Assembly (NCBI GenBank): GCA_017442465.1
Contig: JAFRZQ010000097.1
Span: forward strand, 1-17,607
Reading direction: 5' to 3'
From: Anaerotignum sp.
Lineage (GTDB): Bacteria > Bacillota > Clostridia > Lachnospirales > Anaerotignaceae
DNA: 17,607 nucleotides
Made by a program: the position numbers and the translations under genes. Below the pieces are notes generated by a model that did no database searches, had not been told where the DNA came from, and saw nothing but the letters and a program-made list of their open reading frames with translations. Below, piece after piece: positions 13,912-17,607 of the stretch. Each line of letters opens with the position of its first letter. The stretch's first letter is position 1.

Positions 13912-15204
13912 TTAAGCTTCTTTGTAGATAGCTGTATCTTCGATCAGTTTCATAGCTGCTCTTACCAGCAGATCCTGTCTCAGAGCTTCTTTGTCTTCTT
14001 CCTGGATCATATCCAGCATTGTCTGACCGTCGATGCCGTAGGATTCGCCGTATTTTACAACTTCTGCATCCAGTTCTTCATCGGAGATCACCAGATTTTC
14101 TGCTTTCGCAATCGCTTCCAGCATCAGTCTTGCGTCTACAGATTTCATGGATGTTTCTTTGAATGTTTCTTTCATCATTTCTTCGTTTGTGCCCATGTAC
14201 TGATAGTAAACATCGATAGACAGGCCCTGACGAACGATGTTTTCTTTGAATTCATTCAGCATACCATCGATCTTGTTATCGTACATAACCTGAGGCACTT
14301 CCATTTTGCAGTTAGCTACTGCAGCATCCAGCAGTTTGTCGCCCTGCAGCTGTTTTGCTTTTTCTGTTTTTTCTGTAGCCAGTTTAGCCAGGATATCTGC
14401 TTTGTATTCATCCAGTGTAGAGAATTCGGAAACATCTTCAGCGAATGCATCGTTCAGTTCGGGCAGTTCTTTTGCTGTGATGCTGTTCAGTTTGATAGCA
14501 AATACTGCTGCTTTGCCAGCCAGTTCGGGAGCGTGGTAAGCTTCGGGGAATGTTACGTTGATGTCAAATTCTTCGCCGATGCTGTGGCCTACGATAGCAT
14601 CTTCAAAACCTTCGATGAAGGAATGAGAACCCAGTTCCAGGTCATGACCTTCTGCTTTGCCGCCGTCGAAAGGAACACCGTCAACGGAACCCAGGTAGTC
14701 GATGTTTGCGATATCGCCCATCTGTGCTGCTCTGTCTGTTACTTCCACTTTTCTTGCATTCTGTCTCTGTACTTTTTCCAGTTCCAGCATAACGTCTGTA
14801 TCTGTTACTTCAGCGGAAACTTTTTCTACTTCCAGACCTTTGTACTGACCCAGTTCAACTTCAGGTTTTACTGTAACGTCACAGATGAATTTTGCACCTT
14901 TGCCGCCTTCGATGTATTCGATATCCAGTGTAGGAGCGGATACAACATCCAGACCCAGTTCTTTGATTGCTTCCATGTAGTTTTCGGGGAAGATGTGGTT
15001 GATCGCATCTTCATAGAAGAAGCCTTCACCAAACTGTTTTTCTACGATCTTTCTGGGTACTTTGCCTTTTCTGAAACCGGGCAGAGCGATTTCATTTTTG
15101 TGCTTGTTGTAAGCAAAAGCCAGACCTGTTTCCAGTACTTCTGCACTTACTTCAAAAGAAAGTTTTACTGCTGTTTTTTCTTTGCTAATTACTACTGCGT
15201 TCAT
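13912..15204 (-). CDS. tig: Trigger factor (ribosome-associated chaperone)
   Basis: Trigger factor binds the ribosome exit tunnel and shields nascent chains; it also has prolyl isomerase activity. It is 430 aa, normal for the family. The ribosome-docking signature GFRKGKVPRKIVEKQFG lies at residues 43-59. The FKBP-type domain covers about 150-245 (MGDIANIDYLGSVDGVPFDGG through the SFIEGFEDAIVGH core). The C-terminal helical chaperone domain follows. The ATG at 15204 is preceded by AAGGAGG. The promoter is at about 15314-15342, giving a ~105-base leader. It is the first gene of the tig-clpP-clpX set, the same order as in E. coli. Confidence 0.97.
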   Translation of the reverse strand: MNAVVISKEKTAVKLSFEVSAEVLETGLAFAYNKHKNEIALPGFRKGKVPRKIVEKQFGEGFFYEDAINHIFPENYMEAIKELGLDVVSAPTLDIEYIEGGKGAKFICDVTVKPEVELGQYKGLEVEKVSAEVTDTDVMLELEKVQRQNARKVEVTDRAAQMGDIANIDYLGSVDGVPFDGGKAEGHDLELGSHSFIEGFEDAIVGHSIGEEFDINVTFPEAYHAPELAGKAAVFAIKLNSITAKELPELNDAFAEDVSEFSTLDEYKADILAKLATEKTEKAKQLQGDKLLDAAVANCKMEVPQVMYDNKIDGMLNEFKENIVRQGLSIDVYYQYMGTNEEMMKETFKETSMKSVDARLMLEAIAKAENLVISDEELDAEVVKYGESYGIDGQTMLDMIQEEDKEALRQDLLVRAAMKLIEDTAIYKEA

Positions 15205-15313
15205 TAGTAGTTCCTCCTTAAAAATTTAATCTAATGACAACCATGTCTTATTGTTTTTTTTGTAATGCTGCCATGTTGCGAATGCAGTACCTAAAACTGC
15301 ACAATCACAGATG

Positions 15314-15342
15314 ATTATAACACACTGATTTTTGAAAATCTA
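15314..15342 (-). promoter_or_regulatory. Promoter of tig
   Basis: TATAAT (15314-15319) preceded by TGT forms an extended -10. The -35 (TAGATT) is poor. The region upstream is AT-rich. Confidence 0.6.
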
Positions 15343-15386
15343 CAGTTAAATGCAAATTTTCCGCAGTATTTCGGCAAAAAATACAC

Positions 15387-15668
15387 TCAGCCCACTTCGT
15401 ATTCTGCAGAAATCAGTTCCGCCTCCGTGTTTTTCTCCATGAAATCCAGAATATGCTGTATCATACTGTCTGCATGGCGTGTTTCATTGGTGACACAGGC
15501 AAAACCGATCACGATCATCTTGTGTTCATCCTGCCGATCCACCTCCGCTACAGAAACATTGAATTTATGTCTTGTTTTTTCCACCAGGCTTTTGACTACC
15601 ATCCGTTTTTCCTTCAGGCTGTTCACCCAATCTGCCCGAAAGGTCACCTCACAAGTTCCTACGATCAT
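15387..15668 (-). CDS. DUF503 (YlxP-like) family protein
   Basis: A 93-aa protein matching the DUF503 pattern: starts MIVGTCEVTF, then the family hallmark SLKEKRMVVKSLVEKTRHKFNVSVAEVD (about residues 17-44) and a C-terminal VIGFACVTNE plus acidic end. Family members are small ferredoxin-like-fold proteins often found next to infB and rbfA. The Bacillus member YlxP has been tied to ribosome maturation; the exact role is not settled. The ATG at 15668 follows AGGAG by nine bases. It starts 15 bases after the DUF1893 gene, so the two are very likely co-transcribed. No clear terminator follows before the tig promoter. Confidence 0.88.
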   Translation of the reverse strand: MIVGTCEVTFRADWVNSLKEKRMVVKSLVEKTRHKFNVSVAEVDRQDEHKMIVIGFACVTNETRHADSMIQHILDFMEKNTEAELISAEYEVG

Positions 15669-15683
15669 GGCATTCCACTCCTT

Positions 15684-16112
15684 TTATTTTACAGAGAGCT
15701 CCGCTAACTTCTTTCTTAATGCTTCATATGCCTCTTCCGCATCTTCTATGTCCAGCACTGTCTGTTCCATAGGACACATCCCTGTTTTTGTTCTGTTGAT
15801 GATGTAGTCTGCTTCTTTGCCATAAGTAAAAGGGATACCGCTTTTCCCAAAGGCCTTCAGGGCATGGCTGCTGACCAGTTCACCAAAGGCTGCTGCTACG
15901 CCCGCCTTTTCCATCAGAAGAGCTGCCGCTCTGCCAATAACCCGATCTGCCACATAAGCACCTTTCAGGATATCCTTATCTTCTTCCAAAAGTGCCATCA
16001 TCGGCGCGATCCCCTTCTTTTCCGAAGTGATCAGGGTCCCGTCAGAAAGCACCGCTGCAAAGGTGATTTCCCCCGCAAGGGCAGCCTTTGCCTGTTCCAG
16101 TCTGTTTTCCAT
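15684..16112 (-). CDS. DUF1893 family protein (TM1506-like)
   Basis: A 142-aa protein recognised by the order LSDGTLITSEKKGIAPMM, ADRVIGRAAALL (about residues 55-66), SSHALKAFG (81-89) and the C-terminal YIINRTKTGMCPMEQTVLD (103-121, Cys113), all typical of DUF1893. The Thermotoga member TM1506 has, as I recall, a deaminase-like fold, but the usual catalytic HxE and PCxxC motifs are not plain here, so activity is unknown. The ATG at 16112 has AGGAG six bases upstream; an earlier in-frame ATG lacks this. It lies 95 bases after the aldo/keto reductase gene and 15 bases before the DUF503 gene. Confidence 0.85.
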   Translation of the reverse strand: MENRLEQAKAALAGEITFAAVLSDGTLITSEKKGIAPMMALLEEDKDILKGAYVADRVIGRAAALLMEKAGVAAAFGELVSSHALKAFGKSGIPFTYGKEADYIINRTKTGMCPMEQTVLDIEDAEEAYEALRKKLAELSVK

Positions 16113-16131
16113 CTTTTTCTCCTGTCTAACC

Positions 16132-16173
16132 TTAAGATTCGGCAACTTTCTTCTGCCATTCTCTTAAATTATA
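16132..16173 (-). promoter_or_regulatory. Possible -10 and dyad upstream of the DUF1893-DUF503 pair
   Basis: TATAAT lies at 16168-16173 but has no convincing -35. Directly after it is an interrupted inverted repeat: TTAAGA..GGCA...TGCC..TCTTAA (16132-16167). The dyad would cover the transcription start. It may be an operator or a 5'-leader hairpin; it is not a U-tailed terminator for the gene upstream. Confidence 0.35.
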
Positions 16174-16207
16174 ATCATTCATTTTCGGTTTTCCCTTCCG
16201 AAAAACC

Positions 16208-17335
16208 TTATTTCCAGATACGACCCTCAATATCAGCCGTCACCTTTTTCAAGTCTTCACGAATAGAAATTTTCTGAGGACAAGCCGCCTCACACTTGCC
16301 ACACTCCTTGCAGACTGCAGGCTTGTTTTCTGCCGGCAGTGTTTCCCAGCCAAAGGCAATGGCATTATAATTCCGATATATATGATACTGATTCCATCTC
16401 TTGAAGGATTCCGGAATATTTACCCCAAAGGGACAGGGCATACAATAGCCGCAGCCGGTGCAGCCATTCTGTACTCTGCCTTTCATTTCTGCTGCCACAG
16501 CCTCGATGACACTTCGTTCTGCGTCACTCAGAGGCTTGAAGCCAGTAAAAGTCTTCAGATTGTCCTGTACCTGTTCCATGCTGCTCATGCCGCTCAGAAT
16601 GACCTTCACATTGGGATGACTGCCTACCCATCTGAGAGCATAAGAAGCCATTGTTGCGTTTTCATCCAGCTCTTTGAACTTCACTTGCAGGTCAGGAGAA
16701 AGATTCGCCAGCGCACCGCCGCGAACAGGCTCCATGATGACCAGTGGCACGCCCAGTTCTTCCGTCAGCTGATAGCCTTTCAGCCCAGCCTGTTCTTCCG
16801 TATCCATGTAGTTATACTGGATCTGGCAGAAATCCCATTTGCGGGCCTTCAGGATATCCTCGAACACTTCGTATGCATCATGGAAGGAAAAACCGATGTA
16901 TTTCAGTTTGCCTTCCGCCTGCAGTTCTTCCAGCGCCCCCAGCATATCCAGTTCCTTTACGCTTTCCCATCTGCTTTGATCCAATGCATGGAGCAGATAA
17001 AAGTCGATATAATCCGTACGCAGTCTTCTCAGCTGCTCTTCCACAAATCTGCGCACATCTGCCCGCTCCTTTACTTCCCAGACAGGCAGTTTTGTCGCAA
17101 AACAGAACTTGCTTCTATCATGTTTTTCCATGGCTTCCCCATAGAAATCCTCACTCTCGCCATCATGATAATAATAGGCTGTATCAAAATATGTCACACC
17201 GTTTGCTAATGCTTCATCAAGCATTTCAGAAGCCGCTGCACGGTCGATTTTGCCATCCTTCAAAGGGAACCGCATCCCTCCAAAACCCAGAAGAGAAACC
17301 TCAGCTCCAATATTTTCCATCATTCTTTTTTCCAT
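16208..17335 (-). CDS. Aldo/keto reductase with C-terminal double 4Fe-4S ferredoxin domain
   Basis: A 375-aa oxidoreductase. The N-terminal TIM barrel (about 1-285) has the AKR catalytic set: Asp51 and Tyr56 (FDTAYYYHDGE), Lys82 (FATKLP) and His116 (YLLHAL). The cofactor end is marked by the ILSGMSSMEQVQDNL segment at about 246-260. The C-terminal ~85 residues carry two cluster motifs: C292-x2-C295-x2-C298-x2-C301-P and C342-x2-C345-x2-C348-x3-C352-P, enough for two 4Fe-4S clusters. This fused form is common in anaerobic Clostridia; its substrate is not known. Electrons could pass between NAD(P)H and a ferredoxin-like partner. The ATG at 17335 follows AGAAGG closely, with GGGGAG further up. 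The promoter is at 17366-17394. Nothing nearby names a pathway. Confidence 0.93.
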   Translation of the reverse strand: MEKRMMENIGAEVSLLGFGGMRFPLKDGKIDRAAASEMLDEALANGVTYFDTAYYYHDGESEDFYGEAMEKHDRSKFCFATKLPVWEVKERADVRRFVEEQLRRLRTDYIDFYLLHALDQSRWESVKELDMLGALEELQAEGKLKYIGFSFHDAYEVFEDILKARKWDFCQIQYNYMDTEEQAGLKGYQLTEELGVPLVIMEPVRGGALANLSPDLQVKFKELDENATMASYALRWVGSHPNVKVILSGMSSMEQVQDNLKTFTGFKPLSDAERSVIEAVAAEMKGRVQNGCTGCGYCMPCPFGVNIPESFKRWNQYHIYRNYNAIAFGWETLPAENKPAVCKECGKCEAACPQKISIREDLKKVTADIEGRIWK

Positions 17336-17365
17336 ATCCTTCTCCCCTTTCTATTCTCTTTTTCT

Positions 17366-17394
17366 ATCATATCGTAATCAAAAAAGCCGCACAA
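17366..17394 (-). promoter_or_regulatory. Promoter of the aldo/keto reductase gene
   Basis: TTGTGC (17389-17394), a 17-bp spacer, TATGAT (17366-17371). The -35 lies inside the hairpin at 17380-17407. Confidence 0.6.
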
Positions 17395-17407
17395 GAGAAC
17401 ACGGCTT
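17380..17407 (-). terminator. Second terminator-like hairpin downstream of the tRNA genes
   Basis: AAGCCG pairs with CGGCTT across a 12-base loop and runs into TTTTTT on the minus strand. It lies 39 bases beyond the main tRNA terminator and overlaps the reductase promoter. It may be a back-up terminator. Confidence 0.5.
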
Positions 17408-17445
17408 ATTTCCTGCTCTTTCGTCAACAAATTATTTTGATATAC

Positions 17446-17479
17446 AAAAAAATCGGTCTTGATATACTCAAAACCGATT
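17446..17479 (-). terminator. Rho-independent terminator of the tRNA-Gly transcript
   Basis: A 12-bp stem (AATCGGTTTTGA with TCAAGACCGATT, one G-U, 5-base loop) is followed on the minus strand by TTTTT. It starts 8 bases past the 3' end of the tRNA. Confidence 0.88.
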
Positions 17480-17486
17480 CTTGTAA

Positions 17487-17558
17487 AGCGCGAGACGAGA
17501 TTCGAACTCGCGACCCTCGCCTTGGCAAGGCGATACTCTACCACTGAGCCACTCGCGC
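17487..17558 (-). tRNA. tRNA-Gly(GCC)
   Basis: A 72-nt cloverleaf: acceptor GCGCGAG/CTCGCGC (7 bp), D arm GCTC..GAGT, anticodon stem TCGCC/GGCGA with loop TTGCCAA (anticodon GCC), T arm GCGAG-TTCGAAT-CTCGT, discriminator base T. The 3' CCA is not encoded (TTTA follows), so it must be added by the CCA enzyme. Confidence 0.95.
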
Positions 17559-17584
17559 ACTTTATGAAGTTTGTTGAAAAAAGA

Positions 17585-17607
17585 AGCGCGAGACGAGATT
17601 CGAACTC
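17585..17607 (-). tRNA. Second tRNA, 3' part only (window edge), probably tRNA-Gly
   Basis: The last 23 bases match the 3' end of the tRNA at 17487-17558: acceptor strand CTCGCGC, T arm and GAGTTCGAATCTCGT. The two genes are 26 bases apart. The anticodon lies outside the window, so tRNA-Gly is inferred from the identity. Confidence 0.8.

Noticed and set aside
17480..17607. Integration site (att) at the tRNA-Gly 3' ends
   Set aside because: The repeated 3' sequence is explained by a second complete-looking tRNA copy; no integrase or foreign-looking DNA is nearby.

Overview
The window looks like a stretch of ordinary chromosome from an anaerobic Firmicute, most likely class Clostridia. The grounds are AGGAGG-type ribosome binding sites, TTGACA/TATAAT-type promoters, U-tailed hairpin terminators, a ZTP riboswitch on a formate-THF ligase gene, and an ACT-domain threonine ammonia-lyase. 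A Lachnospiraceae or Anaerotignum-like host is my guess and cannot be proved from the sequence alone. Almost every gene lies on the minus strand, so transcription runs from high to low coordinates. The exception is one metal-exporter gene at 7927-8568.

Layout, read in the direction of transcription from the right edge. Two tandem tRNA-Gly genes (the second cut by the window edge) end in a strong terminator. Next come an iron-sulfur aldo/keto reductase, a DUF1893 protein and a DUF503 (YlxP-like) protein. Then follow trigger factor (tig), clpP and clpX, a protein folding and proteolysis cluster with a 13-bp hairpin between tig and clpP. After the clpX terminator come threonine ammonia-lyase, with its own promoter and leader, and then a MerR/TipAS regulator whose promoter has the 19-bp spacer typical of MerR-controlled promoters. 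Downstream of merR is an EamA (DMT) permease gene interrupted by one in-frame amber codon.

The middle (about 7.2-8.6 kb) holds a divergent pair: a TetR-family regulator and a short cation diffusion facilitator that ends in eight histidines. They share a 162-bp intergenic region with a near-perfect 25-bp palindrome. The arrangement resembles the streptococcal sczA-czcD zinc-efflux pair.

The left part holds ftsK/spoIIIE (DNA translocase), the one-carbon operon ftfL-folD under a ZTP riboswitch, a small membrane-anchored protein of unknown function, and the start of rimO (ribosomal protein S12 methylthiotransferase), which runs off the left edge.

I found no mobile element, CRISPR array, phage or defence island, and no clear new multi-gene system. 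The points most worth a second look are the ZTP riboswitch and its long downstream hairpin, the SczA-like regulator with the tail-only CDF exporter, the amber-interrupted permease, and the self-regulated TipAS gene.
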